From: Tannerella forsythia
GTDB lineage: Bacteria > Bacteroidota > Bacteroidia > Bacteroidales > Tannerellaceae
Assembly: GCF_003860135.1 (NCBI RefSeq)
Contig: NZ_RQYN01000021.1
Coordinates: 1-62,117, forward strand
Direction: 5' to 3'
Length of the DNA: 62,117 bases
Every line of letters begins with the position of its first letter. Position 1 is the first letter of the stretch. A program made the position numbers and the translations under genes. The notes under the pieces were generated by a model. It had not been told where the DNA came from and searched no databases. It was given only the letters and a program-made list of their open reading frames with translations. This document shows positions 26,630-33,361 of this stretch, piece by piece.

Positions 26630-26940
26630 AAGAGTGGGCGTTGGTTAATCGGGCGTGTCGTGCTTGCGGCGTATCGAAGGAGGAGCTGCTTTCGAACAGT
26701 CGCAAGCGCGACGTTGTCGTCGCACGACAGATGCTGTGTTACGTCTTGCGAAAGAAAGGCTACGCGTGGCAGATGTGCGGGCGCGTAGTTGGCCGGGATC
26801 ACGCTACTGCCATGCATGGAGCACGGGTATTCGCGGAGCAGCTGAGTCTCGGTGAAACGCTTACCGTGCACGTGTGGCAGGCTTTCGAGGGCGCGAACGC
26901 GCTTATAGCGAGTGCGGGTGATCGTACTTGCAGTTTCTAA
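26626..26940 (+). CDS. Orphan DnaA domain IV-like protein
   Basis: The 104-residue protein corresponds almost entirely to the DNA-binding domain IV of DnaA: SKEELLSNSRKRDVVVARQMLCYVLRK (helices 1-4) followed by GRDHATAMHGAR, the DnaA-box recognition signature (normally GRDHTTVLHA). No AAA+ domain is present. It may compete with host DnaA for DnaA boxes or mark a phage replication site; that is inference. The C-terminal 30 residues are unrelated. Confidence 0.75.
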   Translation: MKEWALVNRACRACGVSKEELLSNSRKRDVVVARQMLCYVLRKKGYAWQMCGRVVGRDHATAMHGARVFAEQLSLGETLTVHVWQAFEGANALIASAGDRTCSF

Positions 26941-26966
26941 AAGAAAAACAGGGAGATTACACAGTT

Positions 26967-27170
26967 ATGAGCAAATACAATCCGCGGGGGCGGAGCTACG
27001 AAAAACGGGTGCGGGAGATTAATCGGATTTACGACGAACACAGTCGTTCGGGGCTCTCGAATCGCGAAATCTGGAGACGATATATTTATCCCGTCTTCGG
27101 GATTTCGGAGCGCACGTTCTACAAAGCACTCAAAGACTCGTCGAAGTTCCCGCCCGCTGTGGAACAATAA
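26967..27170 (+). CDS. Small helix-turn-helix-like early protein
   Basis: A 67-residue basic protein with LSNREIWRRYIYPVFGISERTFYKAL (about residues 33-58), which reads as a helix-turn-helix with an ISERTFYK recognition helix. ATG at 26967. Probably binds DNA; role unknown. Confidence 0.6.
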   Translation: MSKYNPRGRSYEKRVREINRIYDEHSRSGLSNREIWRRYIYPVFGISERTFYKALKDSSKFPPAVEQ

Positions 27171-27181
27171 ATTATAAGAAT

Positions 27182-27631
27182 ATGAGAAAAGAAATCTATG
27201 AATCGATCCGCGAGGCGCTGCTTCGGATCAACGCGCCTTATGCGATTGCGCATATCGACGTGTGGAATCAAAACACGCTGTTTCCGGAGGGGGAGGTGCC
27301 TTTCCCGCTTCCGGCCGTTTTTATCGAGTTTGTGCCCACGGACTGGACGCATCTTGATTTTGGGTTTTATAAAGCTAATCAACAGATTAGACTGCACATT
27401 GTAACCGAGTGGGCGGGGCCGGATGCTTACCCGGGCGTCTTCGACCTTATTAACGAGGTGTCGTGGGCGTTGCATAATTTGTGCGGCAAGAGCTTCAAGG
27501 CTCTGCAGCGCGTAGCGTCGGAGACGACGCATCAATTCGATCAACTGCTCGATATGGTGGAAACGTATCAGTGTGTGGGAGTTGATGAATTTGTGAAGAA
27601 CAGGATGAAAGAGTTAGGAGGTCGGGGATGA
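27182..27631 (+). CDS. Hypothetical protein, possible tail-terminator-like fold
   Basis: A 149-residue protein. The pattern PAVFIEF...NQQIRLHIVTEW... LINEVSWALHNL...ETTHQFDQLLDMVETYQC resembles small tail-terminator/completion proteins, although those usually sit among tail genes, whereas this one is in the early operon. No firm assignment. It overlaps the HAD gene by 4 bp. Confidence 0.5.
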   Translation: MRKEIYESIREALLRINAPYAIAHIDVWNQNTLFPEGEVPFPLPAVFIEFVPTDWTHLDFGFYKANQQIRLHIVTEWAGPDAYPGVFDLINEVSWALHNLCGKSFKALQRVASETTHQFDQLLDMVETYQCVGVDEFVKNRMKELGGRG

Positions 27632-28005
27632 TTATTGCGATAGACTTTGATGGAACGATCCACGACGGCGTGTGGCCCGGGATCGGAGAGCCTCGCGAGG
27701 GGGCAAAGGAAGCGATAAATAACCTTCGGGCAGAGGGGCACTACATTATAATATGGACGTGTCGCGAGGGCGTACAGCAAACAGAGATGGTAAACTGGCT
27801 GCTGGCGCAGGGAATCGGTTTTGATCGCGTGAACGACCACAATCCTGCGCAGGTGGCGATGTATAAGAATAATTCGCGCAAGGTGTACGCTCATTGTTAT
27901 ATAGACGATAAGAATGTGGGCGGGCTGCCGAGCTGGGGCGAAATTGCGCTGCTGGTACGTAGGCAGGAAGCGGAATATCAAGGGAAAGTGAAAAGTGAAG
28001 AGTGA
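27628..28005 (+). CDS. HAD-superfamily hydrolase
   Basis: The 125-residue single-domain protein has the HAD motif I DFDGT (Asp6, Asp8) and a late IDDKN (motif IV-like), plus WTCREG in the motif II position. It is the small phage-type phosphatase that acts on nucleotides or polynucleotide ends. Its location next to the PAPS-reductase-like gene suggests nucleotide or DNA modification metabolism (inference). Confidence 0.8.
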   Translation: MIIAIDFDGTIHDGVWPGIGEPREGAKEAINNLRAEGHYIIIWTCREGVQQTEMVNWLLAQGIGFDRVNDHNPAQVAMYKNNSRKVYAHCYIDDKNVGGLPSWGEIALLVRRQEAEYQGKVKSEE

Positions 28006-28015
28006 AAAGGGAAAA

Positions 28016-28888
28016 ATGAAGATAATAGTTACATTTTCAGGAGGGAAAGATAGCCTTGCAGCTCTTTTGTGGGTAAGAAATAACATGTCGAAAAAAATCA
28101 CAATCGTTTTTTGTGACACGGGGTGGGAGAGCGATTTGACGTACAAGTATATCGACGAAATAGACAAGAGATTAAACCTTAACATTGTAAGGTTGAAGTC
28201 AAAGAAGTATAGCAGCTTGGTAGACTTGGCGGAAAAGAAGACGAGATTTCCGTCGTCTCAACGACGGTTCTGTACAAGTGAATTAAAGAGCATTCCGATG
28301 ATTGACTACATCCTCGACGAAGTGAATGATGATTTCATAGTCGTTCAGGGTATTCGAGGCGCAGAAAGCGCGTCAAGAGCGGCAATGAACTCGCAATGCA
28401 ACTACTTCAAGTATTATATAAACCCATACAAAGTAGACAAAAACGGCAAGCCTAAATTTCACACTTACAGAAGAAAAGAGATATTAAAGTTCTGCGAAAA
28501 GCATGCAACGGACGTGCTTAGACCTGTCTTTAATTGGTCTGCACAGCAGGTGGTCAATTATATCCTTGACAATGGTTTAGAACCGAACCCTCTCTACCGC
28601 ATGGGGATGAAGCGTGTTGGGTGTTTTCCTTGTGTTATGTGCGGGCTATCGGAAATTCACCAGATCGCGACTCGTTTTCCAGACAGGATAGCAGAAGTAT
28701 CCGAACATGAAAAGAGAATTGGTAGCAGCTTCTTCGGCCCAGACAAGATACCGAGTAGATTTTACGACAGAGAATACCCGCTTGTAAACGATGTGGTGCG
28801 ATATGCAAAGAATAAATATGATGCAGGACAATTGTTCGACGACTCGACTGAAACTACCTGCATGAGTTACTATGGATTATGTGAATAG
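28016..28888 (+). CDS. PAPS reductase-family (PP-loop) protein
   Basis: The 290-residue protein has the N-terminal PP-loop SGGKDSLAA (residues about 8-16) and an adenylation-type fold. Cysteines in RRFCTSELKS, CFPCVMCG and the tail TCMSYYGLC could hold a metal cluster. Relatives include sulfate-assimilation reductases and DndC of DNA phosphorothioation, but phage members have no established role. ATG at 28016 gives MKIIVTFSGGKDS; an upstream GTG is in frame. A remnant of a second copy's 3' end lies at 29760-29819. Confidence 0.8.
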   Translation: MKIIVTFSGGKDSLAALLWVRNNMSKKITIVFCDTGWESDLTYKYIDEIDKRLNLNIVRLKSKKYSSLVDLAEKKTRFPSSQRRFCTSELKSIPMIDYILDEVNDDFIVVQGIRGAESASRAAMNSQCNYFKYYINPYKVDKNGKPKFHTYRRKEILKFCEKHATDVLRPVFNWSAQQVVNYILDNGLEPNPLYRMGMKRVGCFPCVMCGLSEIHQIATRFPDRIAEVSEHEKRIGSSFFGPDKIPSRFYDREYPLVNDVVRYAKNKYDAGQLFDDSTETTCMSYYGLCE

Positions 28889-28897
28889 AATAAAATA

Positions 28898-29113
28898 ATG
28901 GATACTGGATATTTGGAAGAAGCGTTAAAAAGTCATGCGATTGTAGTTTCGCAGGCTGTTTCTGCATTGGCGGAAATAGAGGCGATGAAAGCTGCTAATG
29001 TCATGGCTGCTGATCTCGGTCATACAATCCCCTACGGGCCTGAGGCTTTCAAGGACGTTGTTGGCGAGTGTGGGCTTGATTATAATGCGGTGGTAGGGAT
29101 GTTTATAAGATGA
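28898..29113 (+). CDS. Small hypothetical protein
   Basis: A 71-residue, mildly acidic helical protein of unknown function. Its stop overlaps the start of the methyltransferase-like gene (ATGA), so the two are translationally coupled and appear to have been inserted together. Confidence 0.5.
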   Translation: MDTGYLEEALKSHAIVVSQAVSALAEIEAMKAANVMAADLGHTIPYGPEAFKDVVGECGLDYNAVVGMFIR

Positions 29114-29739
29114 ACGCAAACGGTAGAAGAATGCTGGTAGCATGTGAATTTTCAGGGCGAGTTCGGGACGCCTTCGCAGCGCAGGGATGGGACGCGTGGA
29201 GCTGCGATCTGCTTCCGACGGAGACGCCGGGACAGCATTATCAGTGCGATGTTAGGGAGGTGTTAAACGAAGGATGGGATTTGATGATTGCGCATCCGCC
29301 GTGCACGTATCTCGCTGTCTCCGGAAATCGGAGTATACCTTGTAATCCGGAGCGATGGGGCAAGCGATATGAGGCTCTGATGTTCGTGTGGGAGCTGTAT
29401 TCCGCAGATATCAAACATATCGCGATTGAAAATCCGGTGTCGGTGCTTTCGACGTATCTGCGTAAGCCCGACCAGATCGTGCACCCGTTTTTCTTCGGTG
29501 ATAAGGTTTCAAAATCAACGTGTTTGTGGTTGAAGGGATTGCCTGTACTGCATGCGACGGATATGGTTCAACCCGAATACGAGCTGTGCAGAAGCAAGAA
29601 AAACAAAAGCGGTTTCTCGAAGTATTCCAGAACCGCGATGTTAGGTTCCGGGAAGGGGCACCAGCGTAGCATTACTTTTCCCGGATTTGCCCGCGCGATG
29701 GCGGAGCAATGGACGAAGTATATTATATCGAATGAGTGA
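29110..29739 (+). CDS. Phage cytosine-methyltransferase-like protein
   Basis: The 209-residue protein has a Rossmann-type start (RMLVACEFSGRVRDAFAAQGWDAWSCD), AHPPCTYLAVSG with a PPC motif like the catalytic loop of C5 methyltransferases, and IENPVSVL in the position of the ENV motif. It lacks a clear target-recognition domain and is shorter than a complete Dcm enzyme, so a reduced or divergent activity is possible. It may protect phage DNA from restriction. Confidence 0.7.
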   Translation: MNANGRRMLVACEFSGRVRDAFAAQGWDAWSCDLLPTETPGQHYQCDVREVLNEGWDLMIAHPPCTYLAVSGNRSIPCNPERWGKRYEALMFVWELYSADIKHIAIENPVSVLSTYLRKPDQIVHPFFFGDKVSKSTCLWLKGLPVLHATDMVQPEYELCRSKKNKSGFSKYSRTAMLGSGKGHQRSITFPGFARAMAEQWTKYIISNE

Positions 29740-29759
29740 TTGTTTTTCATGATTAAGGG

Positions 29760-29819
29760 CAACTGTTCGATAATGGCGAGGCAATAACTTGCATGAGTTA
29801 TTACGGATTATGTGAATAG
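29760..29819 (+). pseudogene. Remnant of a second PAPS-reductase gene 3' end
   Basis: These 20 codons read QLFDNGEAITCMSYYGLCE-stop, against QLFDDSTETTCMSYYGLCE-stop at the end of the PAPS-reductase-like gene (28829-28888). Nucleotide similarity begins just before, but a TAA interrupts the frame, and continues past the stop (GAATAGAATAA). The intervening 0.9 kb holds the small ORF and methyltransferase, as if these were inserted between or recombined with a paralogous copy. Confidence 0.8.
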
Positions 29820-29846
29820 AATAATATTAAAAAAAATCAGCAAACT

Positions 29847-30155
29847 ATGAAAGAGTGTGACTTAAAAAGCCTGATGTCAGAATATTTCGCCAATAAAGAC
29901 GAAATAAAAAGGATGAAGCGTGCAAGGCGTGATTTGATGATTAAGAGCAACTTCTTCAGTATAGAAGAATGTAAAGAGTGTACATGGAAAATATCTGAAG
30001 ATGGGGATGACAGGGTGGTAGTATTGTGTGAAACATGTAAGACCATCGATGAATACTACGAGGCCATTAAAAAAATGGCTGAAAAGAATAGAGGTATAAT
30101 TAATCGTGTTAGAGGTATTTGTAGAAAAAATATTAAAAGCGACAGGGTCGGATAA
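29847..30155 (+). CDS. Hypothetical protein with paired cysteines
   Basis: The 102-residue charged protein has CKECTW (about residues 38-43) and LCETCKTIDEYYEAI (about 60-74); the two CxxC pairs could bind zinc. Function unknown. It is the last gene before the antirepressor cassette and is followed by a hairpin at 30208-30240. Confidence 0.6.
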   Translation: MKECDLKSLMSEYFANKDEIKRMKRARRDLMIKSNFFSIEECKECTWKISEDGDDRVVVLCETCKTIDEYYEAIKKMAEKNRGIINRVRGICRKNIKSDRVG

Positions 30156-30207
30156 AAGAGATCGATTTGTTATTTTTATATAGTTGTTTGTTTTAGTTGA
30201 TTTTTGG

Positions 30208-30240
30208 GCTGCCTGTTCGGGAGAATCGGCAGCTTGTTTA
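30208..30240 (+). terminator. Hairpin ending the early operon
   Basis: GCTGCC-N14-GGCAGC followed by TTGTTT. A moderate intrinsic terminator downstream of the 29847-30155 gene. Confidence 0.5.
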
Positions 30241-30356
30241 AAAAGATTATCGAGGACGAGCCTTGCCTCGAAAAATAAACAAGGTGCGTTCGCTACGCTT
30301 AAACACTTACTGGGTCGCTCCCGTGTCTGACGAACGAACTTGTATTAAGTTGCATA

Positions 30357-30398
30357 AACGGCTCTGCGAGATGGCAGCTTCCAGCTCAACCGTTTTTT
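30357..30398 (+). terminator. AAACGG/CCGTTTTTT hairpin
   Basis: Nested hairpin: outer AAACGG pairs with CCGTTT and inner TGG-CAGCTT-CCA can pair, followed by a run of T. It sits just upstream of the promoter of the structured RNA and could insulate it from upstream transcription. Confidence 0.5.
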
Positions 30399-30418
30399 AT
30401 AAAAAACAACTTGCGTGA

Positions 30419-30448
30419 TTGGAATTAGAAAAATTGTTTGTATGTTTG
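30419..30448 (+). promoter_or_regulatory. Promoter of the structured RNA upstream of BRO
   Basis: TTG (30419-30421), a 19-bp spacer and TATGTTTG (30441-30448) match the Bacteroidetes consensus exactly. Transcription would begin about 30455, at the 5' side of the closing helix of the RNA. Confidence 0.7.
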
Positions 30449-30452
30449 CAAC

Positions 30453-30603
30453 GCTAAAGTTTATTAAGTGTAGGCAGTTAGACTGCCCAAACATTGCGTT
30501 GAGGGCATTTTTTATGTCCGGCAACATGCTTGCAATATGCGGCGCACCAACCCCGTGCATACGTTGTAATGGCGTATGCAAGCCTACACTAATAGACTTT
30601 AGC
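30453..30603 (+). ncRNA. Candidate structured RNA controlling the antirepressor
   Basis: GCTAAAGT (30453-30460) pairs perfectly with ACTTTAGC (30596-30603), and AGTGTAGGC (30467-30475) pairs perfectly with GCCTACACT (30582-30590). The short linkers also pair (one G-U and one bulged A), giving a nearly continuous helix of about 22 bp. Inside are TGCATACG/CGTATGCA (30556-30563/30573-30580), a CAG-TTAGA-CTG hairpin (30475-30485) and an A/T-rich arm. It has its own promoter and lies 53 nt before the BRO start. By analogy with phage P1/P7 C4 RNA it may regulate antirepressor expression. Confidence 0.65.
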
Positions 30604-30656
30604 AGCGGGAAGTGGAGCGCCGTTTTCTGTTCCACATGCTATAAATATTAGTGATT

Positions 30657-31367
30657 ATGAACAAAAAAGAAAGCCCAGCTCAGGCGGTAAACGAGCAAAC
30701 CGAAGTGATTACTTTCCAGTTCTCGGAAAGTAAAAAGGAAATCAGAAATGTGTTTATCGGTGAAATACCGCATTTTGTAGGTGTAGACGTCGCGAATGCA
30801 CTGGGATACAGTAATACTCGTGATGCCCTTAGACAACATTGTAGGTACGTCGTAAAATGCGACGTACCCCATCCGCAGAACCCCCAAAAGCAGCTCGAGG
30901 TGTCCGTTATCCCCGAAAGCGATGTATATCGGCTGATAATGAAAAGCACGTTGCCAAGCGCACAGGCGTTTGAACGGTGGGTAATGGAAGAAGTGCTTCC
31001 ATCGTTGCGCCGTCGGGGTTTTTACGGCATCCAGCGTTCGGCTGACAGCGATTTTATCGATGCCCGCGATATGCCTTACGACGAATATCCTGTAAATGGC
31101 TTCAATGTCCGAAGCATCACCATCGACGGCACGGTTTGGGCATCGGTAAATGACATTAATAAGGCCATACACGCCAGCACAGGCAGCTATCAAGTAGTAA
31201 AGAAGTTGAATGCCAAGCAAACGCTTGCCGTTAAAATCTGGCTTTACGGAAACACGCATCCGGCGTGGTTTACCAACGAACTTGGGTTGAAACTGATCCT
31301 TTCAGGAAGCCGCAAGCTGAGAAATGCTAACCAGTTGGTTTTACCGATGGAAGGAGGTGCGCAATGA
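30657..31367 (+). CDS. BRO-N antirepressor
   Basis: The 236-residue protein has a BRO-N domain (residues about 15-115; FQFSESKKEIRNVFIGE...FVGVDVANALGYSNTRDALRQHC) followed by a second domain from about 140 (NVRSITIDGTVWASVNDINKAI). BRO-N/Ant proteins typically antagonise phage repressors. No strong ribosome site precedes the ATG at 30657, and a hairpin (GTGGA/TCCAC, 30612-30635) lies in the leader, so translation may be controlled. The 3' end carries the GGAGGTGCGC junction shared with following genes. Confidence 0.85.
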   Translation: MNKKESPAQAVNEQTEVITFQFSESKKEIRNVFIGEIPHFVGVDVANALGYSNTRDALRQHCRYVVKCDVPHPQNPQKQLEVSVIPESDVYRLIMKSTLPSAQAFERWVMEEVLPSLRRRGFYGIQRSADSDFIDARDMPYDEYPVNGFNVRSITIDGTVWASVNDINKAIHASTGSYQVVKKLNAKQTLAVKIWLYGNTHPAWFTNELGLKLILSGSRKLRNANQLVLPMEGGAQ

Positions 31368-31993
31368 TGATGGCGGTAAACGAGCTACGTGTAGTGATGA
31401 TCAACGATCGTCGCTTTGCCGTAGAAGAGAGAAACGGCAATATCAGTTTTAACCTGACCATGATGGCCAAGCCGTTCGGAAAAGTGCCCAAAGATTGGCG
31501 CAAAACCGATGAAGCGCAACGCTATTTGGAGGCTTTGACCAAAGGGAGAAAAATCCCTTTGGCTGATTTATTGGAAGTTAGAAAGGGAGGGGTGCCCCAT
31601 CTTGCAGGAACGTGGGCTACGGATTACCGTATTGCGATGCGTTTTGCCCAATGGCTTGATCCGGATTTTGCGATTGCTGTAGACGAGTTGGTGTTTAATG
31701 TGCTCACGAGACAGGCTGCTGTGGCTCACGCCCCGCTAAAATATGGCGTTTCGGCTGTTATACACGACGGCATGCCACTTTATCCTTACGCAGATATTGT
31801 ACGAGCCTTGGGAGGCAGCGCACGCGGCGGTACACAATGGCGGCGGGCGAAGTTCCCGCATCACTTTGTAAAACTCTTCGGACGCAATTTTATCACTCCA
31901 CAGTACGCTGATCTGTTAGCGAGTTATTACAGTTATCGGCAGGCGCAGTTGTCTCTGGATTTTGGTTTGTCGGAGAAAGGGGGTGCGCGATGA
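31364..31993 (+). CDS. KilA-N domain protein
   Basis: The 209-residue protein has a KilA-N core (SFNLTMMAKPFGKVPKDWRKTDEAQRYL, about residues 26-53, continuing to MRFAQWLDPDFAIAVDELV, about 90-108). KilA-N proteins bind nucleic acid and often act as antirepressors or antitermination-type regulators. It overlaps BRO by 4 bp and starts in the shared motif GGAGGTGCGCAATGATG. The C-terminal part (about 125-209) may be a separate DNA-binding domain. Confidence 0.8.
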   Translation: MMMAVNELRVVMINDRRFAVEERNGNISFNLTMMAKPFGKVPKDWRKTDEAQRYLEALTKGRKIPLADLLEVRKGGVPHLAGTWATDYRIAMRFAQWLDPDFAIAVDELVFNVLTRQAAVAHAPLKYGVSAVIHDGMPLYPYADIVRALGGSARGGTQWRRAKFPHHFVKLFGRNFITPQYADLLASYYSYRQAQLSLDFGLSEKGGAR

Positions 31994-32331
31994 TGCTTGA
32001 ATTGAAAAATGTGAAGCGTTACGTTGCTCTGAGCGATACGCATCTGCAGGTCTTTATGGATGGCGAGGATTTCTTTATCAAAAGCCCTTGGGTAAAGTTG
32101 TTCCGCATTTGTGTGAAAAAACTGGTTCTGCGGGTTGAAGGGCGTCGCTGTGTTGGGACTGTTCCTGTGCCGGCGCATATTGCTGCCATGCCGGTTCCGG
32201 GGCGCGAAACACGCGCCAACCGGCTTACGCCAAACCGCATGATTCACCTGCTTACACTGGCGCATCAGATTAAGGACGAAAAGTTGCGCCTCGAACTCGT
32301 TCGGGAGCTGACGGAAGGAGGTGCGCAATGA
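31990..32331 (+). CDS. Small antirepressor-cassette protein A
   Basis: A 113-residue protein starting MMLELKNVKRYVALSDTHLQVFMDGEDFF, paralogous at its N-terminus with the next gene. The middle is basic with a hydrophobic patch. Function unknown. It begins at a conserved GGGGGTGCGCGATGATG junction (31979-31995) and overlaps the KilA-N gene by 4 bp. Confidence 0.6.
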   Translation: MMLELKNVKRYVALSDTHLQVFMDGEDFFIKSPWVKLFRICVKKLVLRVEGRRCVGTVPVPAHIAAMPVPGRETRANRLTPNRMIHLLTLAHQIKDEKLRLELVRELTEGGAQ

Positions 32332-32534
32332 TGCTCGAACTGAAAAATGTGAAGCGTTGTGATGTGCTGAGCGATACACATTTCCTTATATTTGTGGACT
32401 GTGAGGATTTCTTCGATATGCTTGATCAGCGTTCGCCGAATTTGTTGATTCAGTACCTGAACAGCCGACACGGAATGACTATACAGCCGATTGACGGTAG
32501 GAAGAAAGGAGGCGTATATGGTTGTGTTTTATAA
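32328..32534 (+). CDS. Small antirepressor-cassette protein B
   Basis: A 68-residue protein starting MMLELKNVKRCDVLSDTHFLIF, clearly a paralogue of protein A in the first 25 residues; the remainder differs. It begins at the third GGAGGTGCGCAATGATG junction (32317-32333). Function unknown. Confidence 0.6.
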   Translation: MMLELKNVKRCDVLSDTHFLIFVDCEDFFDMLDQRSPNLLIQYLNSRHGMTIQPIDGRKKGGVYGCVL

Positions 32535-32763
32535 AGATGGTTTTTCCATACATATTAAAACGGGAAACGCCCCATACGAGGATTGGATACGGCTGCACGA
32601 TGAGTTAATGTGGTTGATGTCGTGTGTCAATGAGGATAATGTTCTGATAGGCGGAATGTCTGCCGTATGCGGACTGATTGGCGATCTTATGCCGCGTTAT
32701 AAGGATGCCCAAAGCCTTCCGGCTGTTACCGGTACATGTCCGGTCGATGAAGATTTGCCATAG
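32518..32763 (+). CDS. Small antirepressor-cassette protein C
   Basis: An 81-residue protein of unknown function (MVVFYKDGFSIHIKTGNAPYEDW). An AGGAGG site eight bases upstream of the ATG at 32518 supports this start; it overlaps protein B in another frame. The operon ends 7 bp later at a strong terminator. Confidence 0.6.
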   Translation: MVVFYKDGFSIHIKTGNAPYEDWIRLHDELMWLMSCVNEDNVLIGGMSAVCGLIGDLMPRYKDAQSLPAVTGTCPVDEDLP

Positions 32764-32769
32764 ATGAAA

Positions 32770-32796
32770 GCCCCGACCGATTGGTCGGGGCTTTTC
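32770..32796. terminator. Bidirectional terminator between early and leftward late operons
   Basis: GCCCCGACC-GATT-GGTCGGGGC is a perfect 9-bp stem with T-rich tails on the plus strand and A-rich sequence on the other side. It separates the convergent antirepressor and head operons. Confidence 0.9.
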
Positions 32797-32800
32797 TTCT

Positions 32801-33256
32801 TTAAGCCTTTTTAAACAGCTTTTCGATGTCTTTTAAAATCATGCCCTCGATTTTCTTGTCGAGAGTTTCCGAGTCGCCGATGAACTGCCGCTTCGGGATC
32901 ACGGATCGCAGTCCCCGGCCGGCTCGTCCGCCTTCGTTGTGGATAGCGGCGTAAGGCGTATCATTCCAGATTGTAACCTCGCCGTTCCGCACTTCGCTTT
33001 TGTTCGATGACATTAAATGCTGCCGCTTGCTCTTCAGGGGTAAGTATTTCGATGCGGTCGTGGGCGGCTTCCGATCCTGTCTCTTTGTGCGTACCCACTT
33101 CGTCCTGTTTTTGTCGAGAAACCCGCCTTTTCGGAAGTTTTCGTTAAACATATTTAGAGCAAATGTTTCTGCTTTTATGGGCCAAGCTCTTGCCTGCATC
33201 TTTTCAATATTTTTCATTACGATGTTCATGCGTCGTAAAAATTCTTTTTCTGTCAT
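32801..33256 (-). CDS. gpG-like virion morphogenesis / tail completion protein
   Basis: The 151-residue protein has an N-terminal helical part and the motif PKRQFIGDSETLDKKI (about 124-139), which matches the iPaRpflG signature of the phage virion morphogenesis/tail completion family (Mu gpG, P2 gpS). It is the last gene of the leftward head operon. About 105 bp separate it from the MuF-type gene. Confidence 0.8.
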   Translation of the reverse strand: MTEKEFLRRMNIVMKNIEKMQARAWPIKAETFALNMFNENFRKGGFLDKNRTKWVRTKRQDRKPPTTASKYLPLKSKRQHLMSSNKSEVRNGEVTIWNDTPYAAIHNEGGRAGRGLRSVIPKRQFIGDSETLDKKIEGMILKDIEKLFKKA

Positions 33257-33274
33257 TTTTTTTCGCGTTTTGCT

Positions 33275-33303
33275 TTGTGTTATAAAAAACTTTTGTATCT
33301 TTG
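33275..33303 (+). promoter_or_regulatory. Antisense promoter candidate in the gpG-MuF gap
   Basis: TTG (33275-33277), an 18-bp spacer and TATCTTTG (33296-33303) point right, against the MuF-type gene. A GC-rich hairpin-forming stretch (about 33310-33352) follows, so a short antisense RNA to the 3' end of the MuF gene is possible. Spacing is one base shorter than usual. Confidence 0.45.
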
Positions 33304-33361
33304 TGGTGGCTGGGGGTGTGAATAAGATTCCCCCCGGCCCCCCTTGGGGCTGATCGCAAGA

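Larger units (their letters stand above)
30156..30656. other. 500-bp structured non-coding region before the BRO gene
   Basis: No credible protein gene. In order it holds a GCTGCC/GGCAGC hairpin (30208-30233); TCGAGG/CCTCGA (about 30252-30273); a longer stem pairing about 30281-30296 with 30332-30346; an AAACGG/CCGTTT hairpin followed by T residues (30357-30398); a consensus promoter (30419-30448); and a large helix-closed RNA (30453-30603). A 78-codon frame at 30415-30651 overlaps the RNA and is not supported as a gene. Confidence 0.65.

Noticed and set aside
30415-30651. 78-codon Cys-rich frame upstream of the BRO gene
   Set aside because: It coincides with the helix-closed RNA, has no ribosome site, and its sequence is explained by RNA pairing. 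Conserved look-alike frames would be expected from a conserved RNA.
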